Assembly: GCF_011378715.1 (NCBI RefSeq)
Contig: NZ_WTKU01000010.1
Location: 62,001-126,000 of the forward strand
From: Psychromonas sp. SA13A
GTDB lineage: Bacteria; Pseudomonadota; Gammaproteobacteria; Enterobacterales; Psychromonadaceae
Length of the DNA stretch: 64,000 nucleotides
Reading direction: 5' to 3'
This document shows, one piece after another, positions 55,411 to 63,449 of this stretch; within the stretch, counting starts at the first letter, position 1; each line of letters opens with the position of its first letter. The translations under genes and the position numbers were made by a program. The notes beneath the pieces were generated by a model. The model did not search any database and had not been told where the DNA came from. It worked only from the letters and a program-made list of their open reading frames with translations.

Positions 55411-57660
55411 TTACCCGCTATTGGCAACAATCCACTTCCTCAGTTTTTTTACATCTTCAAGGTAACCGACTTTGATCAACTCGTGCCAATCATCAATATT
55501 GTCCCACCAAGCCGGTAACTCTGGGGATTGCATCTTTTGCGCTAACTTCTGAATACGTAATAGCCCTACGGAAGCGGCAGCACCTTTAATTTTATGTGAT
55601 TGCGAAGCGATCCCTTTTTCATTTTTTGCCACCATATGACTTTCTAAAATAGACAAATATTCAGGCATCATAGTTTCAAATAAAGAGACGTTATCTAACA
55701 TCACTGAAGTCGGTAAAAACTCCATTAATTCTTTCAACATTTGTTCATTAAATAATTCAACCTTAGGCGCTTTTTGTACCGCAGGCTGCACATTAATGAG
55801 ATTAGTAACCACTTCTTTTTGTTCACTGAAATGGCGTTCCAACATGCTATTAAATAAAGGCAAACTTAAGGGTTTACCAATTGCATCATCCAAGCCTTTT
55901 TCAATAAACTGCTGTGTATCGGAAAATACATTTGCTGTTAAGGCAACTATTGGCGGTAATTCAGAATGAATTTCACGTAGACGCTGTGTCACCTCATAAC
56001 CATTCATGTCCGGCAATTGTATATCCATCAGAATCAACTGATATTCTTTATCGGCCACCTTATCGAGCGCTTGCTGTCCATCCATTGCCACATCTACATG
56101 GTGACCTTGCTTTTCTAATAAGGCCCTTGCAACTAAGATGTTTAGTTCTATATCTTCTACTAGCAAAATAGACAATGTTGGTACTTGGAAGATTGACTCT
56201 TTTTTTGATGCGGCAACACACACTGTCGGTAAACTAAGCGTGAATGTACTGCCTTTTCCTAATTCACTACGAACCGTTAAACGCCCATTCATTGCTTTTG
56301 CAATTTGGCTTGAAACCGACAAACCTATACCCGTTCCCGTTGCGTGGCGCTCGCCCTGAACTTGATAGTACATGGCGAATATTTTATCTAACTTATCTTT
56401 GGGGATACCAACGCCAGTATCTTCGACTTCAAAATTTAACCATGTTTTTTGATCTTCTATAAAACTGCTACAGCGTATAGTCACTTCACCTTGTTCGGTA
56501 AACTTAACGGCATTAGTGATCAAGTTCCATAGGACTTGTCGTAAACGGGTACCATCAGAGTTAATACATTTAGGTAACTCCCCTTGTTGTTTGAAGATTA
56601 AAGTTAACTTTTTTTGCTCCGTTTGAATATACGCAAGGCTTTGTAAATCATTAATAAAATCATCTACATTGATACAGTCATTGACTAAATTAAGACGTCG
56701 TCTGTCTAACTTATCAAGGTCGACAATATCATTGAATATATTCCCTAGGGTGATAGCACTCATATGAATGGTTTTAAGATATTGAGTCTGTTCTTTATTA
56801 AAGTTTTCATCTAGTAACATGCGACTTAAGCCAACGATACCATTGAGTGGCGTTCGCAGTTCATGACTAATCGTTGAAATAAAAGTAGTTTTATCGCGAC
56901 TGGCTTTTTCTAAAAATTCCTGGTGTTTTTTACGCTCAGTAATGTCGCGACCAAAACCAATTAAACCAACACATTCACGCTGGCTATTAAATAAGGGCAA
57001 CGCACGGATTTCAAAATAGGCCATGCGCCCGTTTGGGTATTCCAACCACGTTTCATGGATCTGCTCAAGATGCGTTTCAATCACTTTTTTATGTCTCAAT
57101 GACACAGAGTGAGCATACTCATCGGAATAGATATCAGCAGGTAATAAACCAATTAATTCAGCTTCTGTTTTACCCGAGATCTCTTCCATTGCTTTGTTAC
57201 AACTGACAAAGCGCTCCACTAAATCTCGATGAAAAATCAAGTCGGGAGAGGTATCAAAAAAAGATTGTAGTAATTTTTTCCCTTCGCGCAGTTGCCGCTG
57301 TGTTTTTTGATGATCAACAATCTCATTTTCTAACAAGTGTGTTTTAGCTTTGTCTCGCTGTGATATTTTCTCTAATTTAGCGACTGTCATTGCTAAACGT
57401 TGACGCGCATTATCTAAATCATCAACCACTACCGTTAAAAAATACACCGCCCATGGTGTGATCAATAAACCTAACATAACTGAACGATAAATATCAGCCA
57501 TATCGAGTGTTTCAGAAAATAGCTGTGCAATGATAATTTGAATACAAGCATCGCCTAGAATAATCGCAAAGGCTAACAACATACTAAATTTTATAGGGCC
57601 TAAACGTTTCAAGAGCGAAACATAATAATGTACCCATGTTTTTAGATTAAATAAACTCAC
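55411..57660 (-). CDS. arcB: Hybrid sensor kinase ArcB
   Basis: Tripartite redox sensor kinase for ArcA. Two helices (about 25-46 and 60-79), a leucine-rich coiled coil (about 85-130), PAS (about 132-242), HisKA with H266 in ISHELRTPLNG, HATPase (NAVKFTEQGE, DTGVGIP, GTGIGLS), receiver with D546 in LILMDIQLP, and HPt with H689 in SHKIKGAAASVG. The start is GTG at 57660 with agga close by. The cysteine matching E. coli Cys180 is present (C154), but the one matching Cys241 is Tyr215 (GRMAYFEIR); C230 is nearby. 749 residues against 778 in E. coli. Confidence 0.95.
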   Translation of the reverse strand: MSLFNLKTWVHYYVSLLKRLGPIKFSMLLAFAIILGDACIQIIIAQLFSETLDMADIYRSVMLGLLITPWAVYFLTVVVDDLDNARQRLAMTVAKLEKISQRDKAKTHLLENEIVDHQKTQRQLREGKKLLQSFFDTSPDLIFHRDLVERFVSCNKAMEEISGKTEAELIGLLPADIYSDEYAHSVSLRHKKVIETHLEQIHETWLEYPNGRMAYFEIRALPLFNSQRECVGLIGFGRDITERKKHQEFLEKASRDKTTFISTISHELRTPLNGIVGLSRMLLDENFNKEQTQYLKTIHMSAITLGNIFNDIVDLDKLDRRRLNLVNDCINVDDFINDLQSLAYIQTEQKKLTLIFKQQGELPKCINSDGTRLRQVLWNLITNAVKFTEQGEVTIRCSSFIEDQKTWLNFEVEDTGVGIPKDKLDKIFAMYYQVQGERHATGTGIGLSVSSQIAKAMNGRLTVRSELGKGSTFTLSLPTVCVAASKKESIFQVPTLSILLVEDIELNILVARALLEKQGHHVDVAMDGQQALDKVADKEYQLILMDIQLPDMNGYEVTQRLREIHSELPPIVALTANVFSDTQQFIEKGLDDAIGKPLSLPLFNSMLERHFSEQKEVVTNLINVQPAVQKAPKVELFNEQMLKELMEFLPTSVMLDNVSLFETMMPEYLSILESHMVAKNEKGIASQSHKIKGAAASVGLLRIQKLAQKMQSPELPAWWDNIDDWHELIKVGYLEDVKKLRKWIVANSG

Positions 57661-58068
57661 AGTTCCTCACAATATTAATAACTTAAATGAATGACAGGAT
57701 TAAATGATAGGACGCTTAGTGTAACCGTTTTTTAGCCATTAAAAATAATCCCAAGTGCTCAGGGTTTGTTATTCTGTATTCAATATTCATTTATCTGAGA
57801 CACAATACAAATAAAGGCAATTGGATGTTGCATTGTATCGTTATAACTTCATCCAATTCATTTTACACCTAGACTCGACATATAATCATAATCGACATCA
57901 ATAAAGCATTTAAAATCAATCATTTTTTAAGTATAGGGATAAATTATCAATCACTTAGATAAAACCTTTGTATTTGGTGGTTTTTAATTTTTGTGATCCC
58001 GTTTATAATGCGCGCTTCTTTTTATATTCATTTATCCATGTAAAGCATGTTGAAGGGAGCCTTATTGA
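57661..58068. other. Intergenic region with the folE2 promoter
   Basis: TATAAT at 58004-58009 followed by GCGCGC is the best -10 box for folE2; the -35 (TTTTTA at 57981-57986) is weak. A 9-bp inverted repeat (aattggatg at 57819-57827, complement at 57850-57858) lies upstream. No Zur-type palindrome was seen. Confidence 0.5.
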
Positions 58069-58989
58069 ATGGCAATGCCAGATATCGCAAATAGTGCACA
58101 AGCTCAAACAGAAGGCGCGTTAGATCGCGTAGGTATGAGTAATATTGAGTTACCATTGATGGTACAAACAGATAACTGCCCTGCTCAACAAGTCAGTGCT
58201 AATGCTGAATTATTTGTTAATCTGGGTGACCCGCAAGCCAAAGGCATTCACATGTCACGCTTGTACCTGCAACTAGATCAACTTTCAACAGAATCTGAAC
58301 TAACGTTAGCGACATTAACGACTTTATTAGAAGGGTTTATCGAGAGTCATCAAGACTTAAGTTCAGAAGCCTTTGTTAAAATCGCATTTGATTATAATTT
58401 ACGTCGCAAATCATTAATCAGTGAAAAACGTGGTTGGAAAGCTTACCCAATTGTTATTATCGGACGTTTAATAGACGGAGAGCTGGATATTGAGCTTCAA
58501 GTTGATGTGCCATATTCTTCAACTTGCCCATGTTCAGCAGCGTTAGCTCGTCAATTGATTCAAGATGCATTCAGTAAAAAATATGCGCAAGCAGCAACAC
58601 TTGATAAAGACGAAATTGTGGCTTGGTTAGGTTCTACTCAAGGTATTGTAGCAACACCGCATAGCCAACGTAGTGTTGCACAGGTGAAAGTTAAACTTCA
58701 GACAACTGCTGATAACTTCCCAATTATTGCACTGATTGATTTAATTGAAGCAACATTAAAAACGCCAGTACAAGCAGCGGTAAAACGTGAAGATGAACAA
58801 GAATTTGCACGTTTAAATGGTCAAAACTTAATGTTCTGTGAAGATGCTGCACGTCAATTACAATATGCATTACATCAACAAACACAATTTAGTGATTTTT
58901 GGTTACGCGTAAATCATTATGAAAGTTTACACGCGCATGATGCAGTATCGGTTACCACTAAGGGCATTAAAGGCGGTTATCAAGCTTAA
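58069..58989 (+). CDS. folE2: GTP cyclohydrolase FolE2 (type IB)
   Basis: Makes 7,8-dihydroneopterin triphosphate from GTP for folate (and queuosine-type) synthesis. The opening [11 protein letters not shown], then [40 protein letters not shown] with the metal-binding Cys, the SQRS motif and [20 protein letters not shown] are the COG1469 pattern. 306 residues fits gammaproteobacterial members. It works with several metals, unlike zinc-dependent FolE. A single-gene unit; aggga ribosome site. Confidence 0.92.
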   Translation: MAMPDIANSAQAQTEGALDRVGMSNIELPLMVQTDNCPAQQVSANAELFVNLGDPQAKGIHMSRLYLQLDQLSTESELTLATLTTLLEGFIESHQDLSSEAFVKIAFDYNLRRKSLISEKRGWKAYPIVIIGRLIDGELDIELQVDVPYSSTCPCSAALARQLIQDAFSKKYAQAATLDKDEIVAWLGSTQGIVATPHSQRSVAQVKVKLQTTADNFPIIALIDLIEATLKTPVQAAVKREDEQEFARLNGQNLMFCEDAARQLQYALHQQTQFSDFWLRVNHYESLHAHDAVSVTTKGIKGGYQA

Positions 58990-59020
58990 CCACTAATAAC
59001 ATTGTTTTATTAAGCTTAAT

Positions 59021-59055
59021 AAAAAACCTTGTTCAGCAATGACCAAGGTTTTTTT
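59021..59055. terminator. Terminator after folE2
   Basis: 11-bp stem (aaaaaaccttg at 59021-59031, complement at 59044-59054), 12-base loop, with T-runs on both strands, so it may also end rluA transcription. Confidence 0.85.
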
Positions 59056-59131
59056 GTATGCGAAAAAGAAAAATAAGATGAGTGCGATTGCTATTAAAAA
59101 ACTAAGATCAGATTAACTATAGCCAAGCTAA

Positions 59132-59809
59132 CTATTGCTCACCAATGGCCTCTAGAAAGGGGACATCAGTTTTAAAGCACACCATTTTTTTAGTGTAAGG
59201 ATGCTTGATGCTTATTTCACTTGCATGCAATAACAAACGAGGAGATAAACTTAATGCCAACGGTTCTGCATAAAAATCATCCCCTAAAATAGGGTAACCC
59301 ATTGCCATCATATGCAATCGTAATTGATGAGTTCGCCCTGTAACAGGCATCAATTTAATTAATGTGCTTTGTTTTCCATAACTCACCACTTCATAAAAGG
59401 TTTTACAGGCTTTACCTGATTCAAAATCAACCTTATGTTTTGGCGGGTTCTCTTTGTCTTTACTCAGTGGTACATCGATACAACCTTGCGGCTGTGGCAC
59501 ATGTCCTAAAACACGCGCATAGTAGATTTTTTTTGTTTCACGTTCTTGAAACTGTATTTTTAGCGCCCTTTCAGCTTCTTTTTTTAAAGCAAAAATGATC
59601 ACACCAGAAGTGGCTAAGTCTAAGCGGTGAACAGTATGGCTATTAGGATGTAATTCAAGCAGACGACTGTAGATACTGTCATGTCGTTCAATATCACGCC
59701 CCGGTACCGATAAGATCCCAGCAGGTTTATTAAATACAATCATATCTTTATCTTTATAGATGGTATCTAACCAAGGGTCTGTGGGAGGCTTATAATCAAA
59801 GTCATTCAT
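59132..59809 (-). CDS. rluA: Dual-specificity pseudouridine synthase RluA
   Basis: Makes pseudouridine at 23S rRNA U746 and tRNA U32. Catalytic D64 is in HRLDLATSGVIIFAL; PPTDPWLDTIYKDKDMIVFNKPAGILSVPGR and PVTGRTHQLRLHMMAMGYPILGDDFYA match E. coli RluA closely. 225 residues. It has no S4 domain, as expected. Its upstream region contains the perfect 9-bp tandem repeat. Confidence 0.95.
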   Translation of the reverse strand: MNDFDYKPPTDPWLDTIYKDKDMIVFNKPAGILSVPGRDIERHDSIYSRLLELHPNSHTVHRLDLATSGVIIFALKKEAERALKIQFQERETKKIYYARVLGHVPQPQGCIDVPLSKDKENPPKHKVDFESGKACKTFYEVVSYGKQSTLIKLMPVTGRTHQLRLHMMAMGYPILGDDFYAEPLALSLSPRLLLHASEISIKHPYTKKMVCFKTDVPFLEAIGEQ

Positions 59810-59859
59810 AACAGTTCACTGCATTTAAATAGATTTTAAAGAATACCGATAGCGACATT

Positions 59860-59926
59860 AACGTCAATAACGTCAATAACGTCAATAACGTCAATAACGT
59901 CAATAACGTCAATAACGTCAATAACG
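59860..59926. repeat. Perfect 9-bp tandem repeat, seven copies, upstream of rluA
   Basis: The unit aacgtcaat is repeated seven times without error (59860-59922), followed by the first four bases of an eighth. It lies 51 bases before the rluA ATG and about 30 after the ssrA terminator. Slippage here would alter the spacing upstream of rluA. Confidence 0.95.
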
Positions 59927-59953
59927 ATACTAATATCAACATATGATAGATAC

Positions 59954-59991
59954 AAAAAAGGCTGAAATCCGTTAAGAAATCAGCCTTTTTT
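59954..59991 (-). terminator. Terminator after ssrA
   Basis: Perfect 12-bp stem (aaaaaaggctga at 59954-59965, complement at 59980-59991), 14-base loop, six T on the minus strand, 6 bases past the tmRNA CCA. Confidence 0.9.
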
Positions 59992-59997
59992 AGTAGG

Positions 59998-60351
59998 TGG
60001 TGGAGATGGGGGGAGTCGAACCCCCGTCCGAAAAACCTACATCCTCGGTACTACATGCTTAGTCAGTTATTTGGTTAACTCGTTAATCTCCAACTGACAG
60101 GATATTAAAAAGCGAGTCCGATACTATTTCGCGGTTCACCCTCGAACAAGGTTCCCTCGCTATCCGATGTAAATGACCTTCCGAATCCCTACCCATTGGA
60201 AAAGCGCGGGTGGAAGGCTAGCTAGCCTAAGCTGCTAGAGAGTAGTTAGAGTCGTTTGCAACTATAACGTTGGCGGCTTTTTACGAGGCCAACCGCCACC
60301 TCGGCATGCACCTTGGGTTTCAAGAATCTCGTCGAGTCCTAAATCATCCCC
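59998..60351 (-). ncRNA. ssrA: tmRNA (ssrA)
   Basis: Rescues stalled ribosomes with SmpB. The 354-base RNA begins GGGGATGATTT, pairs with CATCTCC before an encoded CCA, and has the conserved 5' part (GACTCGACGAGATTC, AAACCCAAGGTGCATGCC). The tag frame starts with the resume codon GCA at 60259 and reads ANDSNYSLAA, stop TAG at 60227-60229. The usual enterobacterial tag is ANDENYALAA, so E4 is S and A7 is S; the LAA degradation signal is kept. Confidence 0.95.
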
Positions 60352-60402
60352 ACAGTGGTTAGTGATAAATCACCAACAAGTTAAGTTTAACAAAGCTAAG
60401 TG

Positions 60403-60426
60403 ATGCAAGATAGCATTATCTTGCAT
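60403..60426. repeat. Hairpin between smpB and ssrA
   Basis: Perfect 10-bp inverted repeat (atgcaagata / tatcttgcat) with a 4-base loop, 20 bases past the smpB stop. It could stabilise the smpB message end; no T-run follows. Confidence 0.6.
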
Positions 60427-60446
60427 GTTGTTTGCTAACTGCTTAA

Positions 60447-60932
60447 TTATCGAACGCTATGCTTCATCATACGTTCTTTTTGAACTTGCCACTCACGATC
60501 TTTAACATCACTACGTTTGTCGTGATCTTGTTTACCTTTCGCTAAAGCAAAGGAAACTTTTACCCACGCTTTTTTCCAATATAAAGAGATTGGAATAATG
60601 GAGTAACCTTGTCGTTCCACTTTACCTACTAAGTTATCAAGTTCACGTCGTTTAAGTAATAATTTACGATAGCGTAAAGGATCACATACTACGTGTGATG
60701 ATGCGGCGATCAAAGGTGGAAATGTTGCATTTAGTAACCAAGCCTCTCCATTTTTTAAGAAGATGTAGCTATCTGCAATATTTGCTTTACCTGCACGTAA
60801 TGATTTTACTTCCCATCCTTGCAATTCAAGTCCCGCTTCAAAGCGTTCTTCTAAATGATATTCATGGGAAGCACGTTTGTTACGTGCAATCGTGTTATCG
60901 TTATTTTTTGGTTTTGAGTTTTTTTTAGCCAT
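60447..60932 (-). CDS. smpB: SsrA-binding protein SmpB
   Basis: Binds tmRNA and brings it to stalled ribosomes. Motifs: [39 protein letters not shown] (about 16-54), and the basic tail [17 protein letters not shown]. The ATG at 60932 (MAKKNSK) is preferred over 60941, as in other SmpB proteins; 161 residues. It lies next to its RNA partner ssrA on the same strand, and is divergent from ratA, the common gammaproteobacterial layout. Confidence 0.97.
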   Translation of the reverse strand: MAKKNSKPKNNDNTIARNKRASHEYHLEERFEAGLELQGWEVKSLRAGKANIADSYIFLKNGEAWLLNATFPPLIAASSHVVCDPLRYRKLLLKRRELDNLVGKVERQGYSIIPISLYWKKAWVKVSFALAKGKQDHDKRSDVKDREWQVQKERMMKHSVR

Positions 60933-61072
60933 AGCCTGCATTATAAAGTTTGTTTATTTAAATGGCTATTTGATTTGTTGAAAAGTCACTCATTTACAAG
61001 CATTTTTTGCTATTTTTTTTCAGTTAGCACCTTGCATCGTGTAAGATGCTATTTTTTTAAACGAGGTAAAGC

Positions 61073-61510
61073 ATGGCTAAAGTATCACGTAGCGCATTGT
61101 TGATGTATAGCGCACAAGAAATGTATCAACTAGTGAATGATGTGAATGCTTATCCTGAGTTTTTACCAGGTTGTAGTGAAACCACGGTTTTATTAGATCA
61201 AGTGAATTTAATGAAAGCATCCATTAAAGTTTCTAAAGCCGGTATCAGTCAAACCTTTGTTACTGAAAACACATTGATTGAAGGTCAATCTATTTCGATG
61301 AAATTACTAGAAGGCCCCTTTAAGCATTTAAGTGGAGGCTGGACTTTCACTGCTTTAGATGAGCAAGCCTGTAAAGTGAGTTTAGATTTAGAGTTTGAAT
61401 TTAGTAATTCCATTGTTAAATTAGCCTTTGGACGTGTTTTTCATGAATTAATCGGCTCTATGGTTAAATCTTTTTCAAACAGAGCCAAGACAGTTTACGG
61501 TACACGTTAA
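61073..61510 (+). CDS. ratA: RatA family START-domain protein
   Basis: 145-residue SRPBCC/START-fold protein (coenzyme Q-binding, Coq10-like). VSRSALLMYSAQEMYQLVNDVNAYPEFLPGCSET is the family opening, and EFEFSNSIVKLAFGRVFHELIGSMVKSFSNRAKTVYG its close. Described either as a ribosome-association toxin or as a ubiquinone-binding partner; the toxin role is disputed. gagg ribosome site; followed by ratB 21 bases later. Confidence 0.93.
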   Translation: MAKVSRSALLMYSAQEMYQLVNDVNAYPEFLPGCSETTVLLDQVNLMKASIKVSKAGISQTFVTENTLIEGQSISMKLLEGPFKHLSGGWTFTALDEQACKVSLDLEFEFSNSIVKLAFGRVFHELIGSMVKSFSNRAKTVYGTR

Positions 61511-61531
61511 TATATCTCGAGGGAGCATGTA

Positions 61532-61831
61532 ATGAGTGGGTTAATAGATATCGAAGTGGTTTATGGGATTCCCAACAAGCAAGTTTTATTGTCCTTGAAA
61601 GTACCTGAAGGGACAACCATTGAAAACTGTATAAAATTGTCAGGTATTGTAAAACACTTTCCTGAAATAGTGCCTAGTGAAGCGGTTGTAGGCATTTTTA
61701 GTAAGCCAGATAAATTAGATAATACGGTTAAGCAAGGTGATAGAATTGAAATTTATCGGCCACTAACCGCTGACCCCAAAGAGATGCGTAAACTAAGAGC
61801 AGAAAAAGCCAAGCAAGCTAAGAAGAGTTAG
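61532..61831 (+). CDS. ratB: RnfH/RatB family ubiquitin-like protein
   Basis: 99-residue beta-grasp protein of the RnfH family. IDIEVVYGIPNKQVLLSLKVPEGTTIENCIKLSGI and GDRIEIYRPLTADPKEMRKLRAEK are its hallmarks. Function unsettled. gaggga ribosome site; pairs with ratA as in E. coli. Confidence 0.92.
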   Translation: MSGLIDIEVVYGIPNKQVLLSLKVPEGTTIENCIKLSGIVKHFPEIVPSEAVVGIFSKPDKLDNTVKQGDRIEIYRPLTADPKEMRKLRAEKAKQAKKS

Positions 61832-61877
61832 TTTGTAACGAAACCTGATAATGAAAATTTATGTTTCTGCTACCTAC

Positions 61878-61904
61878 AAAAAAGCGCCTTTCGGCGCTTT
61901 TTTT
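61878..61904. terminator. Bidirectional terminator between ratB and fadL
   Basis: Stem aaaaagcgcc / ggcgcttttt with a 4-base loop, T-runs on both strands (seven on plus, six on minus), midway between the convergent genes. Confidence 0.92.
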
Positions 61905-61937
61905 GATCGATTCAATTTTTATTTTATAGTCATAAGA

Positions 61938-63179
61938 TTAAAATTCGTGACTATATTGTACAGCAATTAATAATGCATCTGCATGTGTCGTACCTGTAAT
62001 AGAAGATAGCGCAGTACTTTCAGAGACTGATACGTTTTGTCCTAACAGATAAGTTGCACCAAAATCCATATTACTATTTTCAGAGAAATGATAAGTAAAG
62101 CCAGCAGAGAACCATTGGCGATCTGAATCTGGTACCGAGATTGAAGTCACCTTATCTTGAGCACTCATGTCGTACATATAACCTGTACGTAATGTCCACG
62201 TTTCATTTAAGTAATAAGTCCCTCCAATTGAGAAGTGCATTGCATCTTTCCACTTATAAGTACTGATAGTATCGAACGCGTCAGACTCTAATGTGTCGAA
62301 TGAAGACCAACCAATCCACTGAACACTATAATGAACAGCATATTGAGTATTTTTAATACGATGATAACCAGAAAATTCAGCCATATCTGGCAATCCTAAA
62401 TATAACGAGTCATCTTTAGTCTTAACACCATTGAAGGTTACATCTCCTTTCACCTCTAATTCTGGGCTGTAATGATAAGATAATCCAAATCGATTATTTG
62501 CATTTAATTCAAATACAGCGCCTAAATTAAAACCAATCCCAACACCTGCAACATCAGCATCTAAAGCAGTCAAACCACTAAAGATACTTGAATCATCGCT
62601 TAATGTTCTTTTTAATTCTCCTGTTCCATAAATAATGTCGACTCCAGCACCAAGGCTCCATTGCTGGTTAATACGATAAGAAGCTGCTAACCCTAAATTT
62701 AAACTTTTAACATCTGTGAGACCACCGAACTCTGAGCCGGAAAATGAGCCATTGAAGTCAGTTCGCGTGCCAAAATTGGAATATAAATCAACCCCCACAG
62801 CAAACGTTTCGTTAATTGGAAAAATAACATGTAGATTAGGTGAAACTGAGACGCCACCTGCATCATCATAACTTGAGCTTTTACCTGATGCAGTTAAGCC
62901 ATTATAAACACCATCTGACACTGAAATATCTGTTTTTAAAACATTAACACCTAAAGATAAAGCTGTTTTATCAAACAAAGCCATTGCAGCTGCATTACGT
63001 GACATAACAGAGGCATTATCAGCAATAACTGCATCACCAGCAAAAGCACGACCTAAACCTGTAGCAGATTGAGAGTTTAATTGAAAACCAGCAGCATTAA
63101 CTTGTAATGCAGTGAGTGAAATTGCACTCGCTAAGAGTGTTTTTTTGAAGAAACATAAACCTTGCATCTGAGTGCGCAT
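61938..63179 (-). CDS. fadL: FadL/OMPP1-family outer membrane transporter
   Basis: Outer-membrane beta-barrel for long-chain fatty acids or other hydrophobic compounds. Signal peptide (residues 1-29, cut at VNA before AGFQLNSQSATGLGRAFAGDA, the N-terminal hatch with the family NPA-like motif as SRNAAAMA). Alternating strands continue to the terminal aromatic YSHEF. 413 residues. The exact start (63179 or the ATG at residue 5) is unclear. No FadR or PsrA site was identified. Confidence 0.9.
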   Translation of the reverse strand: MRTQMQGLCFFKKTLLASAISLTALQVNAAGFQLNSQSATGLGRAFAGDAVIADNASVMSRNAAAMALFDKTALSLGVNVLKTDISVSDGVYNGLTASGKSSSYDDAGGVSVSPNLHVIFPINETFAVGVDLYSNFGTRTDFNGSFSGSEFGGLTDVKSLNLGLAASYRINQQWSLGAGVDIIYGTGELKRTLSDDSSIFSGLTALDADVAGVGIGFNLGAVFELNANNRFGLSYHYSPELEVKGDVTFNGVKTKDDSLYLGLPDMAEFSGYHRIKNTQYAVHYSVQWIGWSSFDTLESDAFDTISTYKWKDAMHFSIGGTYYLNETWTLRTGYMYDMSAQDKVTSISVPDSDRQWFSAGFTYHFSENSNMDFGATYLLGQNVSVSESTALSSITGTTHADALLIAVQYSHEF

Positions 63180-63367
63180 AATACCAATCCTTGCTATTGT
63201 GATCTCAGCTGTATTGCATTATCACTTAATGATTATGAAAGAAGCATAATTCAGAAATGATATTTGCACGCAGTTATGCACTAAAAGCGTGACAGAGTGC
63301 AAATGCTTACCATGAAATTTTACTTAATTGGCGACATAAAGAAGGGATTGAATGAATTTAACAGTTA

Positions 63368-63415
63368 GCTAGTGCATTAAAAGTGATTAAAAGTGATTAA
63401 AATTAATGCACTAGC
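63368..63415. repeat. 13-bp perfect inverted repeat between fadL and bax
   Basis: gctagtgcattaa (63368-63380) and its complement at 63403-63415, around two copies of aagtgatta. It lies 35 bases past the bax-like stop on the minus strand and may be its transcription end or a protein-binding dyad. Confidence 0.5.
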
Positions 63416-63449
63416 GTAAATAAGGAAGATCTACAAATTTAAATGAATA

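Noticed and set aside
57901-58068. Zur box upstream of folE2
   Set aside because: No GTTATA-type palindrome is visible between arcB and folE2.
61073-61831. ratA-ratB as a toxin-antitoxin module
   Set aside because: The toxin role of RatA is disputed and the pair sits in its normal place next to smpB, so it is treated as housekeeping.
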